Of a stretch of 64,000 nucleotides of DNA, positions 1-8,422 are shown in pieces. The notes beneath the pieces were generated by a model. The model ran no database searches and was not told the origin of the DNA. It saw only the letters and a program-made list of their open reading frames with translations. The stretch comes from Arthrobacter ruber (GTDB taxonomy: Bacteria; Actinomycetota; Actinomycetes; Actinomycetales; Micrococcaceae), in assembly GCF_002954225.1 (NCBI RefSeq), contig NZ_PPTH01000018.1:248001-312000 (forward strand), in the 5' to 3' direction. Numbering within the stretch: the first letter of the stretch is position 1; every line of letters begins with the position of its first letter. Made by a program: the position numbers and the translations under genes.

Positions 1-326
1 CGGCGCTGCTCGCGGCACAGCCGTCCGCGCGACTCCAGATCCATCCGTCGACCGCACAGGACCTCGGCATAACCCAGGGCGACCCCGTCGTCGTGACGAG
101 TCGCCAGGGCGAGGCGCGCGCACTGGCGGATCTCACCCCCGACATCCGGCAGGACACGGTCTTCCTGGCCTTCCACTTCGCCGATGCCGGCTCCGCGAAC
201 CGCCTGACGGGGAGCACCACCGATCCGGTGTCGGGCATGCCGGAGTTCAAGACGACGGCCGTCAGCGTGGCACGACTGGTCCCCGCCGACCCGGTGCGCG
301 CCGTCGGACTGGAGGTCGTCGCATGA
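1..326 (+). CDS. Assimilatory nitrate reductase, molybdopterin subunit (3' end only)
   Basis: Only the last 107 or so codons are in the window, with the reading frame entering at base 3. The residues match the C-terminal molybdopterin-dinucleotide-binding beta-barrel of the DMSO-reductase/NasA/NarB family: an Asp-Leu-Gly-Ile-x-x-Gly-Asp turn followed by a Val-Val-Val-Thr-Ser-Arg strand and a Gly-Glu-Ala-Arg-Ala strand, as in 'HPxDAxxLGIxxGDxVxVxSRRG'. Family knowledge says this subunit reduces nitrate to nitrite in the cytoplasm. The stop codon overlaps the ATG of the next gene (ATGA), so the two are translationally coupled, and that partner is an FAD/[2Fe-2S] protein. This arrangement fits assimilatory nitrate reductase. 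A formate dehydrogenase-type enzyme cannot be excluded from the C-terminus alone, but the nitrite reductase genes nearby favour nitrate. Confidence 0.8.
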   Translation, partial: ALLAAQPSARLQIHPSTAQDLGITQGDPVVVTSRQGEARALADLTPDIRQDTVFLAFHFADAGSANRLTGSTTDPVSGMPEFKTTAVSVARLVPADPVRAVGLEVVA

Positions 327-1891
327 ACGGCCCTGCTTCCTCCCTGCCGTCCCGCGTCGTCGTCGTCGGCTTCGGACCCGTCGCGGCACGGCTCGTCGAG
401 CACCTCGAACCGCTCGTCGCCGCGGGACTGGTCGCGCTGACGATCATCGGGCAGGAGCCCGACGCCGCCTACAACCGGGTGCTCGTGGCCGATCTCGCCG
501 TCGGCCGCACCCGGGAAGCCGCCATCCGGCTCGCGGACGCCCCCGCGCTCCGGGCCGCGGGCATCGACGTGCGCCTGGGCGCCCGCGTCGTCCGGGTGGA
601 TCGGCCCTTCCGGCGCGTGCTGCTGGACGACGGCGCGGCCATAAACTACGACCGCCTGGTCCTCGCGACCGGGTCGCGGCCCGTCCGCCCGCGCCTGGAC
701 GGGTTGGAGACACCCGCCGGGCGGGAGGAGTCCGACGACGCGCTCCTCCCGCCCGGTGTCAGCTTCCTCCGCGACCTCTCCGACGCCCGTGCGGTCGCCT
801 CCGCGCTCGCCGCGCGGCAGCGGATCGTGGTGCTGGGCGGCGGCATCCTCGGCATCGAGGCCGCCCTCGCAGCCGCGGAGGAGGGCGGGCGGGTGACCCT
901 CGTCCACACCGGCCGTTCCCCCATGGAACGGCTCCTCGGGGTAGGCTCACGGGTCCTGGCGACAGCACTGCGGGAAGCCGGCATCACGGTCGTGGCCGGT
1001 GTCTCGGCAGGGATCGATCTGGAGGACGGACGGTTCGCGGGCGTCAGGCTGGAGGGGGGCGCGCGGGTCGACGGCGGTGCGCTCGTGCTCGCCTGCGGCG
1101 TGCGCCCGCGCACGGAGCTCGCCGAGGGCTGCGGCCTCGCCGTCGCGGACGGTGTCCTCGTGGACCATACGCTGCGCGCCGTCGGCACGGACGACATCTG
1201 GGCGATCGGCGACTGCGCGGAGGTGTGCTGCCTCCGCAGTTCCTGCACGGTGTGCGCCGGCCCCACCGCGCCGCAGGGCCTCATCGGCCCGGGCTGGCAG
1301 CAGGCGGACGAGCTCGGTGCCGCGCTGGTCGCGGAGCTGTCGGGGAACGGTACCGGGGCCGGCAGCGCGCGGAACAGGCACATCGAGCCCGTCGGACGGC
1401 GCGAGCCCGTCATCGTGCTGAAGGCCCGGGGCGTCGACGCCGTCGTCGCGGGCGAGACGGACGCCGACCCCTGGACGGTGGAGCCCGGACTCACCGTGGC
1501 GGAGTGGGCCGACCCGGGACACGGACGCTACGCGAAGATGGTCACCCGCGACGGCGTGCTCACCGGACTCGTCTGCGTGGGCATGCCGCGCACGGGTGCC
1601 GAACTGGTGCTTCTGTTCGAGCGCGGCAGCGAGCTCCCCGCGGACCGCTCCAGCCTGCTGCGCCTCGACAGCGCCGAAGGACTGCTGGCCGCATCGCCTC
1701 CCGGACCGGCCGCCACCCTGTGCCGCTGCGCGGGGATCACCCGCGGCACGGTGCAGGAGTCCGTGGCCGCGGGCTGCGCCTCCGTGCGGGACGTCTCCTC
1801 GTCCACCCGGGCGGGAACCGGATGCGGCGGGTGCCACGAGGACATCCGCACCGTCATCGAAGAGCACTTCACAGCGCCGGTGGCGTCATGA
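323..1891 (+). CDS. FAD-dependent oxidoreductase with C-terminal BFD [2Fe-2S] domain, nitrate reductase electron-transfer subunit
   Basis: A protein of 522 residues. An N-terminal dinucleotide fold (VVVVGFGPVA, about residues 11-20) and a second one (VVLGGGILGIEAA, about 168-180) mark a pyridine-nucleotide/FAD oxidoreductase, and an IGDCAE motif near residue 292 closes the FAD site. The C-terminus is a BFD-like domain with cysteines at about 467, 469, 501 and 504 (CxC and CxxC), the usual [2Fe-2S] ligands. It resembles the first part of NirB but has no sirohaem domain. Coupled to the nitrate reductase gene by an ATGA overlap, it probably passes NAD(P)H electrons to the molybdoenzyme, as NasB/NasC proteins do. 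The exact electron donor is inference. No terminator with a T-run is evident before the convergent nnaR gene. Confidence 0.82.
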   Translation: MNGPASSLPSRVVVVGFGPVAARLVEHLEPLVAAGLVALTIIGQEPDAAYNRVLVADLAVGRTREAAIRLADAPALRAAGIDVRLGARVVRVDRPFRRVLLDDGAAINYDRLVLATGSRPVRPRLDGLETPAGREESDDALLPPGVSFLRDLSDARAVASALAARQRIVVLGGGILGIEAALAAAEEGGRVTLVHTGRSPMERLLGVGSRVLATALREAGITVVAGVSAGIDLEDGRFAGVRLEGGARVDGGALVLACGVRPRTELAEGCGLAVADGVLVDHTLRAVGTDDIWAIGDCAEVCCLRSSCTVCAGPTAPQGLIGPGWQQADELGAALVAELSGNGTGAGSARNRHIEPVGRREPVIVLKARGVDAVVAGETDADPWTVEPGLTVAEWADPGHGRYAKMVTRDGVLTGLVCVGMPRTGAELVLLFERGSELPADRSSLLRLDSAEGLLAASPPGPAATLCRCAGITRGTVQESVAAGCASVRDVSSSTRAGTGCGGCHEDIRTVIEEHFTAPVAS

Positions 1892-1933
1892 CGCGGACAT
1901 CGTCCGAGGGCCACGACGCCGCAGCGCCGGTGC

Positions 1934-1996
1934 GACGCCGGTTGCCGCCCGGCCGCCCGTGGGACGCGGCAACCATGCCATGACGCCGGTTGCCGC
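1934..1996. repeat. Direct repeat pair with an intervening inverted copy (A-A'-A)
   Basis: Two 15-base direct copies beginning GACGCCGGTTGCC lie at 1934-1948 and 1982-1996. An inverted copy of their last nine bases, GCGGCAACC, lies between them at 1966-1974. Either copy can pair with the middle arm, so two mutually exclusive hairpins are possible. The element lies in the 225-bp gap between the convergent oxidoreductase and nnaR genes and may act as a terminator for one or both. No T-run follows it. Confidence 0.5.
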
Positions 1997-2116
1997 TCGG
2001 AACCCCGTGCGCCATGCTGAGGACCGCGCGGACGGGCACGCCCGCTGCGTCCGACACCTGCACCCCCTGCAGAATCCCCACAGGGCCGGAGTCGCAGGAA
2101 CCCGGCGCTGCGGGCG

Positions 2117-3238
2117 TCAGACGTGCAGCCGGTACCCGCGTTTGACGACCGTCTCGACCAGGGCCGGGTCCGGCAGCGACTTCCGCAGGCGGTTCACGCT
2201 CATGTCCAGTGCATGGCCTGCACCGGCCGGGGCGAGGAGGCTGGTCAGTGCCTCGCGGCTGAGGACCGCCCCGCGCGCCGACAGCAGGGCCTTGAAGAGC
2301 ACCAGCTGGGCGGGTGCGAGGTCCACCTGGACGTCGTCCACCCGGACCGATCGGCCGCGCACCTCGACGTGGCCCGAGCGTGTGCGGAGCTGCTCCACGT
2401 GGTGCTCGGCAAGGTGGTCGCAGACGAGCCGGATCAGGGCGCCCATGCGGAAGCGTTCGGGGACGAGCGGCGTGATGCCGGCGTCGAGCAGGGGCTGGGC
2501 CGTCACCGGTCCCACGGCGGCGGCGAGGACGCCCTGCCGGAACCGCTGGACGAGATCCTCCTGCATGCCCTGCTCCGCGGCGGTGCTGAACAGGGCGTCC
2601 ACCGCGGGCGCGCTGGTGAACGTGACACAGTCGAGCTGCCCCGCGCACACCGCCTCGATGAGGCGGGGCAGCCGTTCCGAGCCCTCCGGTTTGATCCACC
2701 GGTAGGGCGTGACGGTGAGCAGCGTGGCGCCCGCGTCCCGGAGCCGTTCGAGCTGGTGTTCGTCCGCGTACGCGTGCAACTGGACGCCGACGGTGAGGCC
2801 CGCGAGGTCCTCCTGCAGGAGCTGGTCCACGAGGGTCGCCGTCGTCTCGTCGGAACTGATGCCGACGTCGTCCAGGCCGGCCGCCCGCACCGCTCCCCTG
2901 GCCTTCGGACCACGGACGTGGATCCTGCCGCTCCCGAGCACATCGAGGAGGTCGTCGCCCAGCCCCGCGGCATCGGCGGCCTCGAACCAGCGGCGCATCC
3001 CGTACGCGGTGGTGATGACGAAGAGATCCGGTCGGGCGGACACCATGGCGGCCGTGTCCGCGAGGAGGGCCACGTCCTCGGCGATCGGGGCGATCTTCAG
3101 CGCCGGCGCGTGGAACACCGACGCCCCTCGCCGCTCGAGCGCGTCGATCAGGTCACCCGACCGGCGGTCCGATGTCACGCCGATGCGGAAGCCCGCCAGC
3201 TGACCGCCTGCTCCGTCGGGACGGATGGTCTCACTCAT
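2117..3238 (-). CDS. nnaR: NnaR-type regulator: uroporphyrinogen-III synthase (HemD) domain fused to OmpR-like winged helix
   Basis: A protein of 373 residues. Residues about 15-255 have the two-lobed HemD fold sequence (FRIGVTSDRR start; TFTSAPAVDALF near the active cleft). Residues about 280-373 are a winged-helix DNA-binding domain of OmpR/PhoB type (VRVDDVQVDLAPAQLVLFKALL, then LSREALTSLL and VNRLRKSL, ending VKRGYRL). This combination is known in actinobacteria as NnaR, a GlnR-dependent co-activator of nitrate/nitrite genes in Streptomyces and mycobacteria. Its ATG overlaps the cobA stop (ATGA), so it is the third gene of the nirB-cobA-nnaR operon. The open frame continues far upstream antisense to codon bias, but only the ATG at 3238 gives the right N-terminus. 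Whether the HemD part is still enzymatic cannot be told from sequence. Confidence 0.85.
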   Translation of the reverse strand: MSETIRPDGAGGQLAGFRIGVTSDRRSGDLIDALERRGASVFHAPALKIAPIAEDVALLADTAAMVSARPDLFVITTAYGMRRWFEAADAAGLGDDLLDVLGSGRIHVRGPKARGAVRAAGLDDVGISSDETTATLVDQLLQEDLAGLTVGVQLHAYADEHQLERLRDAGATLLTVTPYRWIKPEGSERLPRLIEAVCAGQLDCVTFTSAPAVDALFSTAAEQGMQEDLVQRFRQGVLAAAVGPVTAQPLLDAGITPLVPERFRMGALIRLVCDHLAEHHVEQLRTRSGHVEVRGRSVRVDDVQVDLAPAQLVLFKALLSARGAVLSREALTSLLAPAGAGHALDMSVNRLRKSLPDPALVETVVKRGYRLHV

Positions 3239-4275
3239 GATGCGAGCGACTCGGTGAGTCGCGCGAGGTGTGCGGCGCTGCCCTGCAGCTCGAGCCCCAC
3301 GCGTACCACCTCGCCGATGACCAGGACCGCGGGCGACTGGCAGCGTGCGGTGCCGGCGTCCGTGACGATCGTCGCCAGGGTCCCCGACGTCGTCCGCTGC
3401 GATGCGCTGTACCCGCGCTCGACGACGGCGACCGGCATGTCGGGGCGCATCCCCGCCCGGCCGAGACCTGCGACGAGCTGTGGCAGTGTGGAGACGCCCA
3501 TGAGGACCACGATGGTCCCGCCGAGGCCCGCGAGGTGGAGGTGCTCCTCGTCGGTCAGGGGCGCATGCCCGGACACCACCGTGAACAGGTGGCTGACCCC
3601 CCGGTGCGTGACCGGGATGCCGGCGGCCGCCGGGACGGCGATCGACGAGCTGATGCCCGGCAGCACCGTGCAGGGCACGCGTGCCTCGAGGCACGCGGCG
3701 AGCTCCTCGCTCCCGCGTCCGAACACGAAGGGGTCGCCGCCCTTCAGCCGGACGACGTGCCGTCCGGCGCGGGCGTGCTGCACCAGCAGTGCGTTGATGC
3801 CCGCCTGCGGCACGCGGTGGTGGCCGGGCAGCTTCCCGACGTCGACGAGCTCCGCCGACGGTGCGATCTCGGCCAGCGAGTCCGTGGGACCGAGCCGGTC
3901 GTAGAGGACCACATCGGCGTCCCTCAGCGCGGCGGCCGCATCCAGGGTCAGGAGTCCCCGGGCCCCGGGGCCGCCGCCGACCAGGCTCACGTGACCGGAG
4001 TCGGATGCGGCCGCTTCCCGGATCAGGAGTGCACCGGCGTCCCGGCACCGCTGCCGCAGGACCGTATCGGCGTCGTCCCCGGGGCTCGGCGTGCCCGTGC
4101 CCGCCACCCTGACCACGAGGGTGGCGCCGTCCAGCGCGCTGCTGGCCGAGGGGAGCGTGTCGAAGCGATCCACGTCGGCTCCCGAGGCGCGATACCGGGC
4201 GACGACGCGCCGCGACGCGCCGGGGTGTCCGAGGACCACCACGCGGCGTCCGGTCAGGTCGATGTCGAGGTGCAC
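3235..4275 (-). CDS. cobA: Uroporphyrinogen-III C-methyltransferase (sirohaem pathway)
   Basis: A protein of 346 residues, GTG start, preceded by a GGAGG site inside the end of nirB (gap of 3 bp between genes). From about residue 95 it is a classical SAM uroporphyrinogen-III methyltransferase: VSLVGGGPGARG loop, VLYDRLG, and VRLKGGDPFVFGRG near residues 175-190. It makes precorrin-2, the first step towards the sirohaem of nitrite reductase. The first 90 or so residues look like a shortened remnant of the CysG/Met8 dehydrogenase domain: RRVVVLGHPGASRRVVARY resembles its Rossmann turn, but the glycine pattern is altered and the domain is much shorter than the usual 150 residues. Its position next to nirB indicates a sirohaem rather than cobalamin role. 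Confidence 0.9.
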   Translation of the reverse strand: MHLDIDLTGRRVVVLGHPGASRRVVARYRASGADVDRFDTLPSASSALDGATLVVRVAGTGTPSPGDDADTVLRQRCRDAGALLIREAAASDSGHVSLVGGGPGARGLLTLDAAAALRDADVVLYDRLGPTDSLAEIAPSAELVDVGKLPGHHRVPQAGINALLVQHARAGRHVVRLKGGDPFVFGRGSEELAACLEARVPCTVLPGISSSIAVPAAAGIPVTHRGVSHLFTVVSGHAPLTDEEHLHLAGLGGTIVVLMGVSTLPQLVAGLGRAGMRPDMPVAVVERGYSASQRTTSGTLATIVTDAGTARCQSPAVLVIGEVVRVGLELQGSAAHLARLTESLAS

Positions 4276-4278
4276 GGT

Positions 4279-6957
4279 TCAGTCCTCCAGGCTTCCTGGT
4301 GCCGGTCCCGTCGGGACGCGCACGGGGATCACTGCTCCCAGGCCCACGCGGGCGGCTCCCGCGTCGATCTCCTCCTGCGTGGCGGGGCGGCGCTGGCCGC
4401 GCTCCTCGACGAGCACGATCGACTGGTCGGCGGCGTCCGGGGCGTTGACGAAGGACCGGAAGCGGCGGAGCCTGTCCGGGTCCTTGAGGGTGGCGGCCCA
4501 CTCGTCCTCGTAGTGCTCGACGTGGCGGGCCATCGCGGCCTCGAGGTCCGCGGCGATCCCGAGGGAATCATCGATGACGACGTCGCGCACGTGGTCGAGG
4601 CCCCCCTCGAGGTCGTCCATCCACCGCGCGGTCCGCTGCATCCGGTCGGCGGTGCGGATGTAGTACATGAGGTAGCGGTCGATGTACCGGATGAGGGTCG
4701 GCCCGTCGAGGTCCTGTGCGAGGAGTTGGGCGTGCGCGGGCTGGAAGCCCCCGTTCCCTCCGACATAGAGGTTCCAGCCCTGATCGGTGGCGATCACGCC
4801 GACGTCCTTGCTCCGGGCCTCGGCACACTCGCGGGCACACCCCGACACGCCCATCTTGAACTTGTGCGGCGCCCGCAGCCCGCGGTACCGCAGCTCGAGG
4901 TCGATCGCCATCGCCACGGAGTCCTGCACCCCGAACCGGCACCAGGTCGACCCCACGCAGGACTTCACGTTCCGCAGCGCCTTGCCGTAGGCCTGCCCGG
5001 ACTCGAACCCGGCCTCCACGAGGATCTTCCAGATCTCGGGCAGCTGCTCCAGCCGGGCGCCGAAGAGGTCGATCCGCAGTGCGCCCGTCAGTTTCACGTA
5101 GAGGCCGAACTGCTCGGCGACCTGCGCGATGACCGCCAGCTTCTGCGGGGTGATCTCGCCGCCGGGGATGCGGGGCACCACGGAGTAGGTGCCATTGCGC
5201 TGCATGTTCGCGAGCGCGCGGTCGTTCGTGTCCTGCAGGGTCCCCCGTCCGCCGTCGAGCACGTACTCCCCCCGCTGGGTGGCGAGAATGGAGCCGATCG
5301 CCGGTTTGCAGATGTCGCAGCCGTGTCCGGCCTTCGCCTCCTCCGAGGCCCCGAAGCGCAGCAGGATCTCCTGGAAGGATGCGAGGTCGAGGGCCTGGAT
5401 GGCCTCGAACAGTTCGGGCCGTGACATCGCGAAGTGCTCGCAGATCCCCTTGGGAACGGTGCGTCCAGCCTTCGTGAGTTCGCTGTCGAGCAGCTTCTTC
5501 AGCATCGGGACGCACGAGCCGCACTGGGTCCCGGCGCGCGAGCAGGCCTTCAGGGAGGGCATGTCGAGCGCCGGCTCCCCCTCGGAGCCATCCGTGCCCA
5601 ATCCGTGGACCGCGGACCGGCAGGCGCCGGCCGTCACGTTGTTGCAGGAGCAGAGGATGACGTCGTCGGGCAGTTCCGACGGCGGGGCGTCGCCTCCGCC
5701 GGCCGACGATAGGTAGGCGCCGGGTTCCGCGGGCAGTTCACGGCCCAGCAGTGGCCGCAGGGCGGAGTACGGCGCGGCGTCGCCCACGAAGATGCCGCCG
5801 AGGAGCGTCCTCGCGTCGTCGGTGACCACGAGTTTCTGGTAGAGCCCCCGGGCGGGGTCGGCGTAGACGATCTCGAGGCTGCCCTCGGTCTCCGCGAGCG
5901 CGTCCCCGAAACTCGCGACCTCGACGCCCGAGAGCTTGAGCTTGGTGGCGGTGTCGAAGCCGGGGAAGGTCGAGACCCCTCCGAGGATGCCGTCCGCGCA
6001 GACCTCGGCCATGGCATTCGCCGGAGCCACCAGGCCCATGCTGACGCCGTCGTAGCTCGCCACCTCCCCGATCGCCCACACGCCGGGCATCGATGTCTCG
6101 CAGGCCGCGCTGATCACCACACCGCCGCGGGGCGCAATCTCGAGCCCTGCGGCACGGGCGAGCTCGTCGCGCGGCCGGATGCCGACGGCGAACACCACGA
6201 GGTCGGCCGGGAGGACGGTCCCGTCACCCAGGGCCACGCCCGTGACGCCGCCGTCGTCGTCCGTCTGAATGGCGACGGGCGCTCCTCCGCAGTGGATCCC
6301 CAGCCCCTTGGCACTGATCAGCCTGCCGAGAGCCTGGCCGCCGCCCTGGTCCAGTTGTGCATTCATGAGCCAGCCGGCTCGGTTGACCACGGTGGACGCG
6401 GCGCCGAGCTGCTGGAGCCCGCCGGCGGCTTCGAGGCCGAGGAGCCCGCCGCCGATGACGACTGCGTGGGGTTCCCTGCCGAGGCCTGCCGCGAGCCGGG
6501 ACGTCTCGGAGCGCAGCCACTGCACGTCGTCGAGGGTCCGGTAGACCGCGGCGTGCTCAGCACCCGGCAGGGGCAGGCGCACGGCGTCCGATCCCGTGGC
6601 CAGCACGACGTCGTCGTAGGCGTACTTCTCACCGGACGCCCCTTCGACGCACCGTGCCGCGAGGTCGAGGCGGACAGCCCGCTCCCCTGTCACGAGCCGG
6701 ATCGCCGGCTCCCGCCACATCAGCGGCTCCCCGAGGCCGAGGTCCACCTCGCCGGTCAGCGCGGTGCTCAGCGCGACGCGGTCGTAGGGGGCGTGGGTCT
6801 CCTCGGCCAGGACGGTGATGTGCAGCCCGTCCATGCCGCGCCGCCACAGTGCCTCGACGAACCGATGGGCAGCAGGCCCACCGCCGACGACGACGACGCG
6901 CCGCGGTTGCGACGCGGCACCCGTCTCGGCGTGCCGGGCTGATCGGGTCTCGCTCAT
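4279..6957 (-). CDS. nirB: Nitrite reductase [NAD(P)H], large subunit
   Basis: A protein of 892 residues, a normal length for NirB. In order: FAD/NAD(P)H oxidoreductase domain (VVVVGGGPAAHRF near residue 20, VVIGGGLLGLEAAGGL near 165); a BFD-like [2Fe-2S] region (CSCNN near 435 and CGSC near 475); a second cysteine-containing NirB-type helical region (CDICKPAIG); the ferredoxin-like half domain; and the sirohaem/4Fe-4S domain with SCVGSTWC near 664-671 and GCAREC near 702, the Cx5C and Cx3C cluster ligands. It reduces nitrite to ammonium in the cytoplasm with six electrons. It heads the operon nirB-cobA-nnaR. nirD is not downstream but divergent, 224 bp away, with a GlnR-like box between. Confidence 0.95.
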   Translation of the reverse strand: MSETRSARHAETGAASQPRRVVVVGGGPAAHRFVEALWRRGMDGLHITVLAEETHAPYDRVALSTALTGEVDLGLGEPLMWREPAIRLVTGERAVRLDLAARCVEGASGEKYAYDDVVLATGSDAVRLPLPGAEHAAVYRTLDDVQWLRSETSRLAAGLGREPHAVVIGGGLLGLEAAGGLQQLGAASTVVNRAGWLMNAQLDQGGGQALGRLISAKGLGIHCGGAPVAIQTDDDGGVTGVALGDGTVLPADLVVFAVGIRPRDELARAAGLEIAPRGGVVISAACETSMPGVWAIGEVASYDGVSMGLVAPANAMAEVCADGILGGVSTFPGFDTATKLKLSGVEVASFGDALAETEGSLEIVYADPARGLYQKLVVTDDARTLLGGIFVGDAAPYSALRPLLGRELPAEPGAYLSSAGGGDAPPSELPDDVILCSCNNVTAGACRSAVHGLGTDGSEGEPALDMPSLKACSRAGTQCGSCVPMLKKLLDSELTKAGRTVPKGICEHFAMSRPELFEAIQALDLASFQEILLRFGASEEAKAGHGCDICKPAIGSILATQRGEYVLDGGRGTLQDTNDRALANMQRNGTYSVVPRIPGGEITPQKLAVIAQVAEQFGLYVKLTGALRIDLFGARLEQLPEIWKILVEAGFESGQAYGKALRNVKSCVGSTWCRFGVQDSVAMAIDLELRYRGLRAPHKFKMGVSGCARECAEARSKDVGVIATDQGWNLYVGGNGGFQPAHAQLLAQDLDGPTLIRYIDRYLMYYIRTADRMQRTARWMDDLEGGLDHVRDVVIDDSLGIAADLEAAMARHVEHYEDEWAATLKDPDRLRRFRSFVNAPDAADQSIVLVEERGQRRPATQEEIDAGAARVGLGAVIPVRVPTGPAPGSLED

Positions 6958-7094
6958 GGAGTGCCTTCCGTCCGGACCGGGGAGCTCCCGCTCGTCCCTC
7001 CACGGTACGAAGGGCCAATTTCCCGCATGTGTCGCCGATGTGTCGCGAGGTTAACTTCGGGCTCACCGGCCGGAGCGTCCACCGTGAGGTGGTC

Positions 7095-7110
7095 GTTACC
7101 GGGGGGCAAC
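7095..7110. promoter_or_regulatory. Candidate GlnR box between nirB and nirD
   Basis: GTTAC at 7095-7099, six bases, then GCAAC at 7106-7110, matching the published actinobacterial GlnR half-site pair (GTnAC-N6-GnAAC). A weaker GTTAAC-like element lies at 7050-7055. It sits in the divergent promoter region of nirB and nirD, which is where nitrogen control is expected. Binding is inferred from the motif only. Confidence 0.5.
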
Positions 7111-7181
7111 AGCGCCGGGACGTCGACGACATATCGACGGCCTAGCGTTGAAGGAACTCATCCGCCACCGAGGAGAACGCC

Positions 7182-7544
7182 ATGACCGAGCTCATCCTGC
7201 AGCGTCCTGCCCCCTCGAGCACGAGGTGGGCGGCCGTCTGCCGCCTCGACGACCTCGAGGAGTGCTGGGGCGAGGCCGCGCTGGTGGGCCGGGAGCAGAT
7301 CGCCCTGTTCCGGCTGCCCGGGGATCAGGTGCACGCCGTGGGCAACATCGATCCGCGGACGCGGGCTGCCGTGATGGCTCGGGGGATCGTCGGGTCGCGG
7401 GGGTCACTGGCGACGATCGCCTCGCCCCTCCACAAGGAGGTCTACGACCTTGCGAGCGGAGCGTGCCTGTCAGGAGGCGAGGGGCTCGGTGCCTATCCGG
7501 TGCGGTGCGTCGACGGCGTCGTCGAGGTCTGTATTGCCGCCTGA
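7182..7544 (+). CDS. nirD: Nitrite reductase small subunit
   Basis: A protein of 120 residues of the NirD/Rieske-like fold. It keeps the shape of a Rieske domain (GREQIALFRLPGDQVHAVGN, then SPLHKEVYDL, then YPVRCVDGVVEV) but lacks the paired Cys-His cluster ligands, as is typical of NirD. An AGGAG site six bases upstream supports the ATG. It assists NirB and is transcribed away from it, from a shared 224-bp control region. The sirohydrochlorin-chelatase-like gene follows within 30 bp and is probably co-transcribed. Confidence 0.9.
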   Translation: MTELILQRPAPSSTRWAAVCRLDDLEECWGEAALVGREQIALFRLPGDQVHAVGNIDPRTRAAVMARGIVGSRGSLATIASPLHKEVYDLASGACLSGGEGLGAYPVRCVDGVVEVCIAA

Positions 7545-7571
7545 GCCGTGCACGGTGCTTCAATGGCTGCC

Positions 7572-8375
7572 ATGACCGCGAACCCTGCGCCGGGCGCCCT
7601 CCCCGTCCTCATCGCCTGTTCCCACGGCACCGACAACGCACAGGGTCGGCGTGAGATCGACGCGGTGCGCGCACGGATCCGTGGGCTCCGTCCGGATGTG
7701 GAGGTCCTCGAGGCCTATGTGGACGTGCAGGAGCCGGACCTCGTGGACGTGGTCGCCTCCCTTCCGGCAGGTCGTCCGGCCGTCATCGTGCCGCTGCTGC
7801 TCTCCGTCGGCTACCACGTCAAGGTGGACATCGCCCGGGCGGCGGCGGGCAGGCCCGGCACGGTGTCAGCTCTTCCGTTGGGCCCGGATCCGCGCCTGGC
7901 CCGGGTACTGCAGCAGCGGCTGACCGAGGCAGGGGTGGCCGACACGGACGCCGTGGTGCTGGCCGCCGCGGGGTCCTCCGACGCCTGTGCCGCGGAGGAC
8001 GTCGCCGAGGTTCGGGCTGCGCTCACCGGGCTCAGGACCGGCCGGGTACGCGCAGGGTTCGGCTCGAAGGCGGTCCCGTCCGTCCCTGACGCCGTGACGG
8101 CCGAGCGAGCAGGCTCGATGCAGGCGCCGGTCGCGGTGGCATCCTACCTGCTGGCTCCCGGCTACTTCCACGACCAGCTCGCGAAGGCCCGCGCCGACGT
8201 CGTGACTGCTCCGCTGCTCCCGAGTCCGGTGATCGCGGAGATCGCCCTGTCACGGTACGACGACGCCGTCGGGCGCCTGCTCGCCGGGTCTTCCCACGGT
8301 GCGGGCGACTGCGACCGGCCGTGCCGGGCCCTGGTCTCGTCGTGCGTGCGCAGTGGCGTTTCCCTGGTGGGCTGA
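7572..8375 (+). CDS. Sirohydrochlorin chelatase-like (CbiX/SirB family) protein
   Basis: About 267 residues from the ATG at 7572. In-frame earlier starts exist at 7563 (ATG) and 7548 (GTG), and none has a convincing ribosome site. The family motif begins LIACSHGTDN, so the late start leaves a short leader. The N-terminal half carries both class-II chelatase histidines: SHGT near the start and VGYHVKVDI about 80 residues later. The C-terminal half repeats the fold but reads AAAGSSDAC where a His-Gly would be, so only the first half looks catalytic. It would insert iron into sirohydrochlorin to finish the sirohaem used by NirB. Its place after nirD supports this over a cobalt role. Confidence 0.78.
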   Translation: MTANPAPGALPVLIACSHGTDNAQGRREIDAVRARIRGLRPDVEVLEAYVDVQEPDLVDVVASLPAGRPAVIVPLLLSVGYHVKVDIARAAAGRPGTVSALPLGPDPRLARVLQQRLTEAGVADTDAVVLAAAGSSDACAAEDVAEVRAALTGLRTGRVRAGFGSKAVPSVPDAVTAERAGSMQAPVAVASYLLAPGYFHDQLAKARADVVTAPLLPSPVIAEIALSRYDDAVGRLLAGSSHGAGDCDRPCRALVSSCVRSGVSLVG

Positions 8376-8422
8376 CGGCTCCGGGTGGAGCAGTGGGCCC
8401 CGGGGTCGGCGTGACCCTCGGG

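Noticed and set aside
3239-4501. Upstream extension of the nnaR frame through cobA
   Set aside because: The extension is Arg/Pro/Gly-rich without similarity. The ATG at 3238 with an ATGA overlap gives the right protein start.
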